Assembly: GCA_964579415.1 (NCBI GenBank)
Contig: CAZOGW010000004.1
Location: forward strand, 7,987-71,986
From: CAZOGW01 sp964579415
GTDB taxonomy: Bacteria > Actinomycetota > Acidimicrobiia > Spongiisociales > UBA5794
Direction: 5' to 3'
Length of the DNA: 64,000 nucleotides
The position numbers were made by a program, and so were the translations under genes. The notes below the pieces were generated by a model, which was not told the DNA's origin, did no database searches, and saw only the letters and a program-made list of their open reading frames with translations. The stretch's first letter is position 1, and each line of letters opens with the position of its first letter. This document shows positions 40,850-48,760 of this stretch, in pieces.

Positions 40850-40855
40850 AGAGTA
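40850..40855 (-). promoter_or_regulatory. leaderless -10 box of AI-2E family gene
   Basis: TACTCT on the minus strand, seven bases before GTG 40842. Confidence 0.5.
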
Positions 40856-40878
40856 GCTGCGACAGTAGTCAGCAGTCA

Positions 40879-40902
40879 GTACTAAGTATTCGGTACTAGT
40901 AG
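40879..40902. repeat. degenerate heptamer array overlapping hydrolase 3' end
   Basis: Units GTACTAA, GTATTCG, GTACTAG, TAG. On the minus strand it encodes the last tyrosine and the TAG stop of the alpha/beta hydrolase. Confidence 0.7.
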
Positions 40903-41723
40903 GTCCGCTCGAACCCGAGTACGCCGTCGAGCCAGGCAGCGACGAACCCGAGCACGTCTCCGGCCTCGGGCTCGTTGTGCATCTCGTGGCGGAGCCCGGG
41001 GTAGACCCTCCGCTCCACCGCTGCCGAACCGGCCAGAGGGGAAGAGACGGCGGTGGGGACCAGGGTGTCGTCGCCGCCGTGTACCACCAGGGTCGGTACC
41101 GCGATCCTGTCGACGGCCGCCACCGCGTCGGCCATGGCCTGGATCGACTGCACCCCGAAGCGGACGGTCGCCTTGAGGTGGACGTCGGGATCGGCGAAGT
41201 AGGCCTCCCCCACCGTGGGGTCGCGGGAGAGTTGGTCGCCGGACACCGGGGCGGAGAGCCGGAGCGTGGGAAGGACCTTCACCAGGGTCCGGGCCGCCAC
41301 CACCTGGGCGGCGGGCAACGTGGCGCCGAGCGCCGGGGCGCTGAGTACGTAGGCGGCGGGCCGCCGGTGACCGCTCTGGGCGTGGCGGGTGGTGATGAGC
41401 CCACCCAGGGAGTGGCCGTAGATCACCAGCGGGATCGAACCCGCGGCGTGTGCCACCACCTCGGCGAGGTCATCGACGAACTGGTCGAAGTGAAGCAGGT
41501 CCATGGACTCGCCGCCGGAGTGACCGTGGCCGCGGAGGTCGAAGCGCCACACGTCGTAACCGCGGGTGGCGAAGAACGAGGCGACGTGCCCCCACCGCCC
41601 GGAGTGTTCCGATATGCCGTGGACGACGATCATCGTCGCCCGGGCGTCCCCAACGGAGGTGGTGTGGCGAAGGGTGAGGGTGATGCCGTCCCGCATCTCG
41701 AGGGTCGATTGGTCCTCCGTCAC
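40896..41723 (-). CDS. alpha/beta hydrolase (monoacylglycerol lipase-like)
   Basis: Serine hydrolase of 275 residues of the lysophospholipase/monoacylglycerol lipase group (Hydrolase_4). ATMIVVHGISEHSGRWGHVA and FDLRGHGHSGG precede the nucleophile elbow IYGHSLGGLI (serine), and the acid and histidine are in VVHGGDDTLVP and LRHEMHNEP. GTG 41723 overlaps the ppgK stop as GTGA. Last gene of the MerR-to-hydrolase operon; its substrate is probably a lipid ester, by family only. Confidence 0.92.
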   Translation of the reverse strand: MTEDQSTLEMRDGITLTLRHTTSVGDARATMIVVHGISEHSGRWGHVASFFATRGYDVWRFDLRGHGHSGGESMDLLHFDQFVDDLAEVVAHAAGSIPLVIYGHSLGGLITTRHAQSGHRRPAAYVLSAPALGATLPAAQVVAARTLVKVLPTLRLSAPVSGDQLSRDPTVGEAYFADPDVHLKATVRFGVQSIQAMADAVAAVDRIAVPTLVVHGGDDTLVPTAVSSPLAGSAAVERRVYPGLRHEMHNEPEAGDVLGFVAAWLDGVLGFERTY

Positions 41724-42475
41724 TGGGACCCCGCCTCGGCGGCGCGCGCCGCCGCTGCCGCGGCTCCGACGATGCCCGCCGAGTTGCGCAGCGTGGCGGC
41801 CACCACCCGGCACGGGACGTCGAATACATGGCTGAAGTCCTCGAAGCGCTTCGAGATGCCGCCGCCGAAGACCATCAGCTCCGGAGCAAAGAGCCGGTGC
41901 AGGTAGTTGAGGTAGTCGTTGACCCGTTCCGCCCAGGGGATGAGCAGGATGTCGTCCCTTTCCACCAGCCGGCCGGCAGTCGTCGCTTCGGCGATCTCTC
42001 CGTGGAACTCCAGGTGCCCGAACTCGGTGTTGGGCACCAGCACCCCGTCGACGAAGAGCCCCGAGCCGACGCCGGTGCCGAAGGTGAGGACGATGACAAC
42101 TCCCGAGGTGCCGACGCCCGAGCCGTACGCCATCTCGGCCAGCCCGGCGGCGTCGGCGTCGTTGAGCACCACCACCGGGCGGCCGCAACGCTCTTCGAGC
42201 GCGCCCTTCACGTCGGCGCCGACCCAGGCGGGGTCGATGTTGGCGGCCGAACGGCCCACGCCGTTGACCACCACCACCGGGATGGCCACGCCCAGGGGAC
42301 CGCTCCAGGTGTTGTCCCCGATGACGGCGAGGATGGTTTCGTAGACGGCTTCGGGGGTCGACGGCCGTGGTGTGGGGATGCGGAAGCGCCGAGTCTTCAG
42401 CGCCCCGGTATCCACGTCGACCAGGGCGCCCTTCACGCCCGAGCCCCCCACGTCCACTCCGAATATCGTCGTCAT
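41720..42475 (-). CDS. ppgK: polyphosphate glucokinase (ROK family)
   Basis: ROK-family sugar kinase of 251 residues, most like the actinobacterial polyphosphate glucokinase, which phosphorylates glucose with polyphosphate or ATP. The phosphate-binding FGVDVGGSGVKGALVDVDTG is at residues 5-24, and VVVLNDADAAGLAEMAYG and VLTFGTGVGSGLFVDG follow. The usual ROK zinc-binding cysteine cluster is absent, as in PpgK. It overlaps both neighbours by four bases. It could feed glucose released by the GH1 enzyme into glycolysis. Confidence 0.9.
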   Translation of the reverse strand: MTTIFGVDVGGSGVKGALVDVDTGALKTRRFRIPTPRPSTPEAVYETILAVIGDNTWSGPLGVAIPVVVVNGVGRSAANIDPAWVGADVKGALEERCGRPVVVLNDADAAGLAEMAYGSGVGTSGVVIVLTFGTGVGSGLFVDGVLVPNTEFGHLEFHGEIAEATTAGRLVERDDILLIPWAERVNDYLNYLHRLFAPELMVFGGGISKRFEDFSHVFDVPCRVVAATLRNSAGIVGAAAAAARAAEAGSQ

Positions 42476-43053
42476 GGCCTCCCCATCTCCTGGTCTATGG
42501 CGCGACGGACAGAGGCTACACAAGAGGCTGCCCACGCCGCCGGGAGGGGCGCCGGTGGTGCGATGCGGACCCCTCCCGGTATGCCGGGGAAGCGGTCCCC
42601 GAGGGCGGTCAGCCCGACGATCCCGGACTCGGCGGCGGCCGTCACGATCCTGTCTCCGCGGATCGGCGTGCCCACCGTGAACCAAGGCGCGACACCGGCA
42701 TGCGCCGGCCACACCCCCGGAATCTGCCCCAACGTCTTCGCCAGCTTGCGGGCGGCGCGGGTCTGCTGTGCCCATCCCACACCGGGCTCGTCCCGTCGGG
42801 CGGCGATGAACGGAACCACGGGGTGGCTCTCGGTGGAGCCGAGCCAGTTGGGATCCTCCACTACCGCCACCACCGGCCCGGAGGCATCGATCGCCGACCA
42901 CACCGTGACGCCCCGCACGGTGGGGGCGATGATCCCCTGGCGGTGTCCTCCCACCAGGATCAGCAGATCCGGGGACGCGGCGCGGGAGACGACCGGGGCG
43001 GCGCCGGGCACCAGACGCAGGGCCGACGCCAGCAGGCGGTCGGGCCGGATCAT
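42472..43053 (-). CDS. unknown protein in gcvT operon (PLP small-domain-like)
   Basis: Protein of 193 residues that I do not recognise with confidence. It begins IRPDRLLASALRLVPGAAPV and contains VVAVVEDPNWLGSTES, RAARKLAKTLGQIPGVWPAH and a C-terminal FPGIPGGVRIAPPAPL. The last part resembles the small domain of fold-type I pyridoxal enzymes such as class V aminotransferases, but no cofactor lysine or complete large domain is visible. It overlaps gcvT and ppgK by four bases each, so it is co-translated with them. Confidence 0.7.
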   Translation of the reverse strand: MIRPDRLLASALRLVPGAAPVVSRAASPDLLILVGGHRQGIIAPTVRGVTVWSAIDASGPVVAVVEDPNWLGSTESHPVVPFIAARRDEPGVGWAQQTRAARKLAKTLGQIPGVWPAHAGVAPWFTVGTPIRGDRIVTAAAESGIVGLTALGDRFPGIPGGVRIAPPAPLPAAWAASCVASVRRAIDQEMGRP

Positions 43054-44102
43054 CTCTCGATGAAGGGGGGATCCACCCGGGTTCCGGCGATCCATTCTCC
43101 GCGCACGTCGACCTCGATCACGTCCCCCGGCGTGGGCGGGGCGACGTACGCCATGCCGATGCCGCAGCCGAGGACAGGGCTGTAGTTGCCGCTGGCGACC
43201 GTCCCCTCGGCGTCACCGCTGCGTACCCGGTAACCGATGCGGGGCACCCGGCGCCCATCGAGCCTGAAGCCGATGAGCGTGCGTGCCACGCCCTGAGCCT
43301 TCTGGGCGACGAGGGCGTCGCGTCCGATGAAGTCGTGATCCCAGTCGACCACCCACTCCAGTCCGGCTTCGAGTGGCGTCGTCGACTCGTCGAGGTCCTG
43401 TCCCCACAGCGGGTAGCCCATCTCCAGCCGCAGCGTGTCGCGGGCGCCCAGACCGCACGGTGTCGCGCCAGCTCCGACCAGTGCCTCGAGGAGCGGGGGC
43501 CCGGTCGCTGCGGGAACGGCGATCTCGGCACCGCGCTCGCCGGTGTATCCGGTGCCTGCGGCCCAGAAGGGGGCGTCCCGGTAGGTGCCGGCGACGACCC
43601 GGAACCGGCCCGGCATCGTCCCCAACACGCCTTCCAGCACCGTCGCTGCCTGCGGGCCTTGCACCGCGAGCAGGGCGGTGCCGCTGCGCAGGGGCGCCAC
43701 CTCGGTTCCTGCGGGTGCGTCCGACCGGAAGCGGGCCACGATCTCATCGAAGTTGGCGCCGTTGGGGAGCACCCAGTAGGACTCGTCGTCGAGGCGCCAG
43801 ACGATGATGTCGTCCTCCACCCCGCCGGCTTCGTTGAGCGCCATGGTGTATTGCGCCCGCCCCGGGGTGACCCGGGTGATGTCGTTGCAGAGCTGACGGC
43901 GTACCAGTTCGGTGGCCCCCGGGCCCTCGACCCTGAAGCGGCCCAGGTGGGAGACGTCGAACACGCCGGCGCCGTGGCGAACTGCATTGTGCTCGGCGAC
44001 GACACCCTCGTACTGCAGCGGCATCTCCCAACCGGCGAAGTCGACGAAGCGGGCGCCCAAGGCCTCGTGAGCCTGTCGCAGGGGGGTCTGGTGGAGTGTC
44101 AC
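43050..44102 (-). CDS. gcvT: glycine cleavage system T protein (aminomethyltransferase)
   Basis: Tetrahydrofolate-dependent aminomethyltransferase of 350 residues, the T protein of the glycine cleavage complex. HQTPLRQAHEALGARFVDFA, GWEMPLQYEGVVAEHNAVR, VFDVSHLGRFRVEG, GGVEDDIIVWRL, ALLAVQGPQA and GARDTLRLEMGYPLWGQDL are the conserved blocks. GTG 44102 overlaps the upstream stop as GTGA. gcvH is 5 kb away at 48818-49201 in the next operon; gcvP was not found in the window. Confidence 0.94.
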   Translation of the reverse strand: MTLHQTPLRQAHEALGARFVDFAGWEMPLQYEGVVAEHNAVRHGAGVFDVSHLGRFRVEGPGATELVRRQLCNDITRVTPGRAQYTMALNEAGGVEDDIIVWRLDDESYWVLPNGANFDEIVARFRSDAPAGTEVAPLRSGTALLAVQGPQAATVLEGVLGTMPGRFRVVAGTYRDAPFWAAGTGYTGERGAEIAVPAATGPPLLEALVGAGATPCGLGARDTLRLEMGYPLWGQDLDESTTPLEAGLEWVVDWDHDFIGRDALVAQKAQGVARTLIGFRLDGRRVPRIGYRVRSGDAEGTVASGNYSPVLGCGIGMAYVAPPTPGDVIEVDVRGEWIAGTRVDPPFIER

Positions 44103-44572
44103 GCCGTGGCGGCGCCTGCGGCGGGGCCGGCGTCCTCGGTCGGCGTGCCCAGGTTGACCACCTGGGGCGGCCCGGGAATGCGGGTGGGGGCGGCGGGGAG
44201 ACCACTCTCGTCGGCGGAGTCGTCGAGCTCGTACTTGACGAGGAGGTTGAGGTAGTCCCGCTGGTAGAAGATCTTGATGTTGATGTCCGGGTAGGCGGCA
44301 CGGAGCAGCTTGATCTTCCTGTTCTTCTTGGTGACCAGCTTCTGGTTCATCGTGGTGATCTCGATGTACTGGTCCTCGGCGGGCAGGTAGAAGTCGGGTC
44401 GGAACGAACGGGTGGGCTCGCCGGCCTCGTCCCACTCGATGGCGAACTCGCGGGGCTCGTACGCCCACTCGACGTCGTAGAAGTCGAGGAGCTTGGCGAA
44501 CTGCCGCTCGCTCTCGTGGGCGAAGTCGACCCGATCGGCCGGCAACGCCTCGACATCGTCGAATTCGCTCAG
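44099..44572 (-). CDS. PD-(D/E)XK nuclease-like protein, CTG start
   Basis: Protein of 157 residues with a restriction-endonuclease-like pattern: FAHESERQFAKLLDFYDVEW, YEPREFAIEW, SFRPDFYLPAEDQYIEITTM, then TKKNRKIKLLRAAYPDINIK. The PDF...EIT spacing matches a PD-(D/E)XK core, with K-rich sequence after it. Acidic residues plus a proline-rich tail end the protein. CTG 44572 overlaps the MerR stop as CTGA and has GGAGG about ten bases upstream; TTG 44545 is the alternative. Function unknown; it may act on DNA or RNA, but no experiment is known to me. Confidence 0.78.
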   Translation of the reverse strand: MSEFDDVEALPADRVDFAHESERQFAKLLDFYDVEWAYEPREFAIEWDEAGEPTRSFRPDFYLPAEDQYIEITTMNQKLVTKKNRKIKLLRAAYPDINIKIFYQRDYLNLLVKYELDDSADESGLPAAPTRIPGPPQVVNLGTPTEDAGPAAGAATA

Positions 44573-45063
44573 TTGGCCTTCGCCTCCTGCGTGATGCTCC
44601 TCACCGGAGCAGGCTCGGGAAAGAGCCGGAGCAGATCGCCCTCGAGTTCCTCCTGGACAGGGCCGACGGCGATGCCGAAGACGCCCTGGCCGCGCTTGAA
44701 GACGTCGACGACTTCGTCGGGGCTGTGGGCGGCGAAGATCGTGGAACCGTCGGACAGGAGCGTCACGTCCGACAGCGGGGCGTCACTCTGGAGCTGCGTT
44801 CGCAGGATGTCCATGGCGAAGCGGATCTTCTTCAGGCTCATCCCTGCATCGAGCAGGCGCTTCACCACCCGGAGCTGCACGATGTCGGTGAAGGAGTACA
44901 GCCGCTGGGTACCGGACCCGTGCGCGGTCTGGATCGACGGCTTCAACAGGCCGGTCCGGGCCCAGTAGTCGAGCTGGCGGTAGCTGATCCCCACCACGCT
45001 GCATACCTGCGGCGCCCGGTATCCGTCAACGGGCGTGGTGATGTCGTCTCGTGACTCGGGCAC
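44569..45063 (-). CDS. MerR family regulator (Rv1830-like)
   Basis: DNA-binding regulator of 164 residues, first gene of a six-gene overlapping operon. The MerR helix-turn-helix is GYRAPQVCSVVGISYRQLDY followed by WARTGLLKPS and RLYSFTDIVQLRVVKRLLDA. No effector-domain cysteines are present. GTG 45063 has GGAGG five bases upstream; an upstream ATG adds 14 unconserved residues. In actinobacteria a second MerR gene normally sits near bfn, as here. A TTACACCGGCGTAA palindrome overlaps its -10 region, suggesting autoregulation. Confidence 0.9.
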   Translation of the reverse strand: MPESRDDITTPVDGYRAPQVCSVVGISYRQLDYWARTGLLKPSIQTAHGSGTQRLYSFTDIVQLRVVKRLLDAGMSLKKIRFAMDILRTQLQSDAPLSDVTLLSDGSTIFAAHSPDEVVDVFKRGQGVFGIAVGPVQEELEGDLLRLFPEPAPVRSITQEAKAN

Positions 45064-45106
45064 CGGAGCCTCCTCGCGTCCTCGTTGCTGCCCGCTTCCA
45101 GGCATC

Positions 45107-45120
45107 TTACACCGGCGTAA
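45107..45120. promoter_or_regulatory. palindrome over MerR promoter
   Basis: TTACACCGGCGTAA (one mismatch) overlaps a TAAGAT -10 box (45104-45109, minus strand); a related TACCGGCGTGA copy lies at 45136-45146. Likely a MerR site. Confidence 0.45.
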
Positions 45121-45231
45121 TTTCGTCGGCAGAACTACCGGCGTGAAACTAACGAGAATGAGCAGCAGTTGTCAACAACCCTTGTGGATAAGGGGCGGTG
45201 GAGAGGCTGCTCACTCGTCTCGCCGGAACAG

Positions 45232-45288
45232 GTACTTGGTACTTGGTACTTGGTATTCGCGGATTACCAAGTACCAAGTACCAAGTAC
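45232..45288. repeat. perfect 24-bp heptamer hairpin
   Basis: Arms 45232-45255 ([GTACTTG]3 GTA) and 45265-45288 are perfect reverse complements, with loop TTCGCGGAT. It lies downstream of bfn and upstream of the MerR operon, so it could end the first and insulate the second. Confidence 0.93.
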
Positions 45289-45330
45289 TCCCCCGCTGCT
45301 ACCGAGCCTCGCACCCGGGCGATAGCCCCT

Positions 45331-45825
45331 CTACGAATGATCTGCTTCGAAGTCCTCTGCTGTCACGTCGTCGAGGAACTCGCGGAACTTCTCGATCTCG
45401 GCTTCCTCGTCGGTGTCGTGGATCTCGACACCGACGTCGTCGAGCAGGGCACGGAGGGCGAAGATGGGGCACTTGGTGCGGGCGGCCAGCGCCACCGAGT
45501 CCGAAGGCCGTGCCGACACCGTCACCTCTTCCCCGTCACGGGTCATGATCAGGTCGGCGTAGTAGGTGCCCTCGACCATCGAAGTGACCACTACCCGTTC
45601 GACGCTGGCGCCGGTGGCCTCGATGACCAACTTGAGCAGGTCATGGGTCATCGGCCGCTGCGGCTCGATACCCTCCAGCGCCAGGGCGATGGCGGTAGCC
45701 TCGTTGGTGCCGATCCAGATGGGGAGGAAACGGGTGCCGCCGCTCTCTCTCAGGAGCAGGATCGGCGTGTTGGTGGGCAGTTCCAACCGCACCCCGACCA
45801 GGTCCATGGGCACCACGTCGCTCAT
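45331..45825 (-). CDS. bifunctional nuclease family protein (BFN/DUF151)
   Basis: Protein of 164 residues of the BFN (DUF151) family, whose plant and bacterial members have been reported to cleave DNA and RNA. The conserved LLRESGGTRFLPIWIGTNEA, MTHDLLKLVIEATGASVERV and RPSDSVALAARTKCPIFA blocks are intact; the C-terminus is strongly acidic. It overlaps hpt by four bases and is the last gene before the long hairpin at 45232-45288. Conserved actinobacterial neighbour of the gcvH/FHA/MerR genes. Confidence 0.9.
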   Translation of the reverse strand: MSDVVPMDLVGVRLELPTNTPILLLRESGGTRFLPIWIGTNEATAIALALEGIEPQRPMTHDLLKLVIEATGASVERVVVTSMVEGTYYADLIMTRDGEEVTVSARPSDSVALAARTKCPIFALRALLDDVGVEIHDTDEEAEIEKFREFLDDVTAEDFEADHS

Positions 45826-46454
45826 GCGCCCACGATATCACTCTCTGCAACCTGGTCCCCCGGCCGTAACACACCGGGGTCCGCGCCTCCGGGCGTGAAC
45901 ACGCGCCGGGCGAGCGCCAGGGGATCATCGGCCAGGTTGGCCAGGTCCATCACCGCCCACAGCGAGCGCACGTTGCGGTACTTACCCTCCCAGTCGAGCC
46001 CGTAGCCGAGCAGGAACTCATCGCCCACCTCGAAGCCTCGGTACTCCAGCGGCACCTCGACGATGCGGCGCGGCGCCTTGTCGATCAGCGTCACGGTGCG
46101 CAGGTCGGCGACGCGCCGCAGGTCGAGGAGGCGGCGCAGCGCCCGCAGCGTGAGACCGGTGTCGACGATGTCCTCGACGATGAGCACGTCGCGCCCCTCC
46201 AGCGACAGCGAGGCGTCCATGGCCAGCCCCACAGTGCCCTTCTCCTTGAAGCGGGTCAGGGCGATGAAGTCGACCTCGAGGGGAAGGTCGATCGCCCGCA
46301 CCAGATCGGCGGTGAACACGAAGGCACCGCGCAGCACCCCGATGAGGACGGGTTGGCGCCCGGCGTAGTCGGTGGTGATGTCGGCGCCTAGTTGCGTCAC
46401 ACGCTCGGCGATCTGCGCCTCGGTGACGACCTCGACCAGATCGGCCGAACTCAT
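45822..46454 (-). CDS. hpt: hypoxanthine phosphoribosyltransferase
   Basis: Purine salvage enzyme of 210 residues converting hypoxanthine or guanine with PRPP to IMP or GMP. The PRPP loop VLIVEDIVDTGLTLRAL, the flexible-loop region RFKEKGTVGLAMDASLSLEG, LIGVLRGAFVFTADLVRAID and GYGLDWEGKYRN are the family blocks. It is about 25 residues longer than usual owing to a C-terminal extension. It overlaps dacF and bfn by four bases at each end. Confidence 0.94.
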   Translation of the reverse strand: MSSADLVEVVTEAQIAERVTQLGADITTDYAGRQPVLIGVLRGAFVFTADLVRAIDLPLEVDFIALTRFKEKGTVGLAMDASLSLEGRDVLIVEDIVDTGLTLRALRRLLDLRRVADLRTVTLIDKAPRRIVEVPLEYRGFEVGDEFLLGYGLDWEGKYRNVRSLWAVMDLANLADDPLALARRVFTPGGADPGVLRPGDQVAESDIVGA

Positions 46455-47533
46455 CCCGTCCCACCGAGGAATGCCGGCAGCATCCCACGGAGGCGCTCCT
46501 CGACCATCCGGCCGGTGGCGCTGTCGCCGAAGGGCAAAGCCTTCCCCGGTTCGGCGCGCAGATCGGCGACGGCGCGCAGCCGGGCTCGGGCGGCCTCACC
46601 AAGCTCGGGGCCTCCCACCGAACCACCGCCCTCCTCGAGGAGGAGGCTGCGCTGCGCCCGGTCCTCCAGGGTGACCAGCCGCCACCCGTAGTCGAGGAGG
46701 ATCCTGCTGTCGTCGAAGTGGGCGTCGGAGCCCATCACCACCGCGATCACCGTGCGCGACGGCATCTCCAGCGCCGACACCAGCACCAGGCCGGCCTGGC
46801 CGGTGTAGCCGGTCTTGATGCCGGCCGTCCCCGGGTACTCGCCGAGGAGGTGGTTGGTGTTGGTGAACGTCCTCGGGGCGCCGCTCGGTGCCGCCTTGAA
46901 CATGACCTGCCGGGTACGGCTCATACGCGCCAGGGTCGGGTCACGCATGTACTCGGCGCCCATCACCGCCAGGTCGTAGGCCGAGGTGTAGTGATCGGAG
47001 GCGTCGAGACCGTGGGGGTTGGCGAAGCTGCTGTCCTCCAGGCCCAGCTCGGCGGCCTTGGCGTTCATCAGCTCGGCGAATCCGGCGACACTGCCTCCGG
47101 CGGCCTCTGCCAGCGCCATGGCGGCGTCGTTGCCGGAGCGGACCATGATGCCGTAGAGGAGGTCCTCGACCAGCCACCTCTCCCCCGCCACCAGACCGAT
47201 CTCCGACTCGCCGACATCGGCCGCCAGCCGCGATACCCGCACCTGGTCCTCCAGGTCGAGCTGGTCGCGCGCCACCAGCGCCGTCATGATCTTGGTGACC
47301 GAAGCCATCGGGCGCCGCTCGTGGATGTTGAATCCGTCGAGCACGGCACCCGATTCGGCGTCGTAGACGATCCAAGCCTTCGCCGTGACCGAGGGTGCCG
47401 ACGGGTGCGCGGCGGGCACCGGCACCGCCGGCGGCGGGACCACCTGCCCGGCCAGCGCCGGCGCGGCGGGGAGGATCGTGGCTGCGAGCGCCAGCGACAG
47501 GCAGGATGCCGAGAGACGGGATCTGAAACTCAT
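46451..47533 (-). CDS. D-alanyl-D-alanine carboxypeptidase (peptidase S11)
   Basis: Exported penicillin-binding protein of 360 residues (DacA/DacF type) trimming the terminal D-alanine of peptidoglycan stem peptides. A signal peptide ending ALAATILPAAPALA is followed by a proline-rich linker. Active-site motifs are ASVTK (S78, K81), SGN in GIMVRSGNDAAMALAEAA, and KTG in IKTGYTGQAGLVLVSA. No C-terminal membrane anchor is obvious. It overlaps the MerR and hpt genes as ATGA junctions. Confidence 0.94.
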   Translation of the reverse strand: MSFRSRLSASCLSLALAATILPAAPALAGQVVPPPAVPVPAAHPSAPSVTAKAWIVYDAESGAVLDGFNIHERRPMASVTKIMTALVARDQLDLEDQVRVSRLAADVGESEIGLVAGERWLVEDLLYGIMVRSGNDAAMALAEAAGGSVAGFAELMNAKAAELGLEDSSFANPHGLDASDHYTSAYDLAVMGAEYMRDPTLARMSRTRQVMFKAAPSGAPRTFTNTNHLLGEYPGTAGIKTGYTGQAGLVLVSALEMPSRTVIAVVMGSDAHFDDSRILLDYGWRLVTLEDRAQRSLLLEEGGGSVGGPELGEAARARLRAVADLRAEPGKALPFGDSATGRMVEERLRGMLPAFLGGTG

Positions 47534-48240
47534 TGCCCGTCGAGCAACCTGTGGAGGCGGGAGCGGACCAGCTCGGCCTGGAACTCGGAGGCTGCCTGGC
47601 CGCAGTCGGCCAGGATCTCTGCGGCCTTGCGGCGGTTGTCCGGGTTGCGGTGGCGCAGCAGCGGTGCGACGAGCTGGCTGAAGAGGTCCACCTCCCTGTC
47701 GACCGACAGCCGCAGGGTGCGCAGGTGGCGGCTCTCGAGACCGTTGGCGAGGAGGCGGTGCGCCGCCCGGGCCAGAACCAGGTCCAGCTCACGGAACGCC
47801 AGCGATTTGTCGGCAAGTTTGGTGGGCTCGAGGACGCCCTGGGCCACCAGCTCGTCGACCTGGCGGTGGGTGAGCCCGGAGCCCTGGGAGAGCTCGTCGC
47901 CGCTGAGCGTGATCGATGTTCCGCTGAAGTACGACTCCGGCGGCGGCCCGCTCTGCGGCTCGGCGAGCGGCTCCTCGCCCCGCTCCCATGCCGTCAACTT
48001 CGACTTGATGACCTTGAGGGGGAGGAAGTGGTCACGCTGCTCCCGCAGGATGAAGCGGACCCGGCGGACGTCGTCGTCGTTGAAGAGCCGGTACCCGGCA
48101 GGGCTGCGTCGCGGCGAGATCAGCTCCTGGCCCTCGAGGAAACGGATCTTGGAGACGGTGAGGTCGGGGAACTCGTCGGTGAGCAGCGCGATGACCTCAC
48201 CGATGCTGTGGGTTCCCCGGTCCGGCATGACGGCTCTCAC
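47530..48240 (-). CDS. ftsR: MerR family regulator (FtsR/Rv1828-like)
   Basis: Regulator of 236 residues resembling actinobacterial FtsR (Rv1828), which controls ftsZ in Corynebacterium. The N-terminal winged helix is THSIGEVIALLTDEFPDLTV followed by IRFLEGQELISPRRSPAGYR; a second, C-terminal helical domain starts near LTHRQVDELVAQGVLEP. GTG 48240 overlaps the FHA gene stop as GTGA. The gcvH-FHA-MerR order is the conserved actinobacterial one. A CTCAACA...TGTTGAG palindrome upstream of the FHA gene may be its target. Confidence 0.9.
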   Translation of the reverse strand: MRAVMPDRGTHSIGEVIALLTDEFPDLTVSKIRFLEGQELISPRRSPAGYRLFNDDDVRRVRFILREQRDHFLPLKVIKSKLTAWERGEEPLAEPQSGPPPESYFSGTSITLSGDELSQGSGLTHRQVDELVAQGVLEPTKLADKSLAFRELDLVLARAAHRLLANGLESRHLRTLRLSVDREVDLFSQLVAPLLRHRNPDNRRKAAEILADCGQAASEFQAELVRSRLHRLLDGQ

Positions 48241-48674
48241 GCTTCGCCTGCGATGACGACGAGGTGGAACTTGCCCACGATCACCTCGTCACCGGGTTCG
48301 AGCCTGCGGCTCTCGAAGCGCTCACCGTTCACGTAGGTGCCGTTGGTGGACCCGAGGTCCTCGACACGGAGGCCGTCGCCGTCGACGACGAATCGGGCAT
48401 GCTCCCGGGACACGGTGACGTCCCCGAGGAAGATGTCGGAGCTGTCAGAGCGTCCTGCCACGGTGGTGCCCTCTCCGAGCACGAAGGCGAGGCCGGCCTG
48501 CGGGCCCCGCTCCACCACCACCGCGTACCGGAAGGCGCCGGCGAGCCGCTGCGAGGAGCTCTCCATGGTGGCAGCCGACCCCACCGGTTGATACACGATG
48601 GTGGGATCGTGTTCGATCAGGGGATTGTCAGCGCCTTCGCCCGTGCCCATACCGTTGTCGAAACTCGCGCCCAT
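48237..48674 (-). CDS. garA: FHA domain protein (GarA/OdhI-like)
   Basis: Protein of 145 residues with a C-terminal forkhead-associated domain (TTVAGRSDSSDIFLGDVTVS, REHARFVVDGDG and DLGSTNGTYVNGERF), which binds phosphothreonine. GarA/OdhI inhibits 2-oxoglutarate dehydrogenase and related enzymes in a phosphorylation-controlled way. The N-terminal tail has a threonine in EHDPTIVYQP where the kinase-target threonines of GarA lie, but the exact motif differs. ATG 48674 is supported by a TACCAT box nine bases upstream. Confidence 0.88.
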   Translation of the reverse strand: MGASFDNGMGTGEGADNPLIEHDPTIVYQPVGSAATMESSSQRLAGAFRYAVVVERGPQAGLAFVLGEGTTVAGRSDSSDIFLGDVTVSREHARFVVDGDGLRVEDLGSTNGTYVNGERFESRRLEPGDEVIVGKFHLVVIAGEA

Positions 48675-48683
48675 GTCGGGTGC

Positions 48684-48689
48684 ATGGTA
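48684..48689 (-). promoter_or_regulatory. -10 box of FHA gene
   Basis: TACCAT on the minus strand, nine bases before ATG 48674. Confidence 0.5.
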
Positions 48690-48695
48690 CTCCAC

Positions 48696-48712
48696 CTCAA
48701 CAACATGTTGAG
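48696..48712. promoter_or_regulatory. MerR-type operator upstream of FHA gene
   Basis: CTCAACA-ACA-TGTTGAG, perfect seven-base arms, sits just upstream of the -10 box, where MerR proteins bind in the promoter spacer. Probably bound by the FtsR-like protein of the same operon. Confidence 0.5.
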
Positions 48713-48760
48713 CGTTAGGGCAGGGCGTGTGGGAGGACCGCGAGTCCGTTCCGGCACGGG

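Noticed and set aside
45106..45330. Glycine riboswitch before the gcvT operon
   Set aside because: No glycine aptamer pattern was visible; a MerR gene heads the operon and the region instead contains palindromes and a heptamer hairpin.
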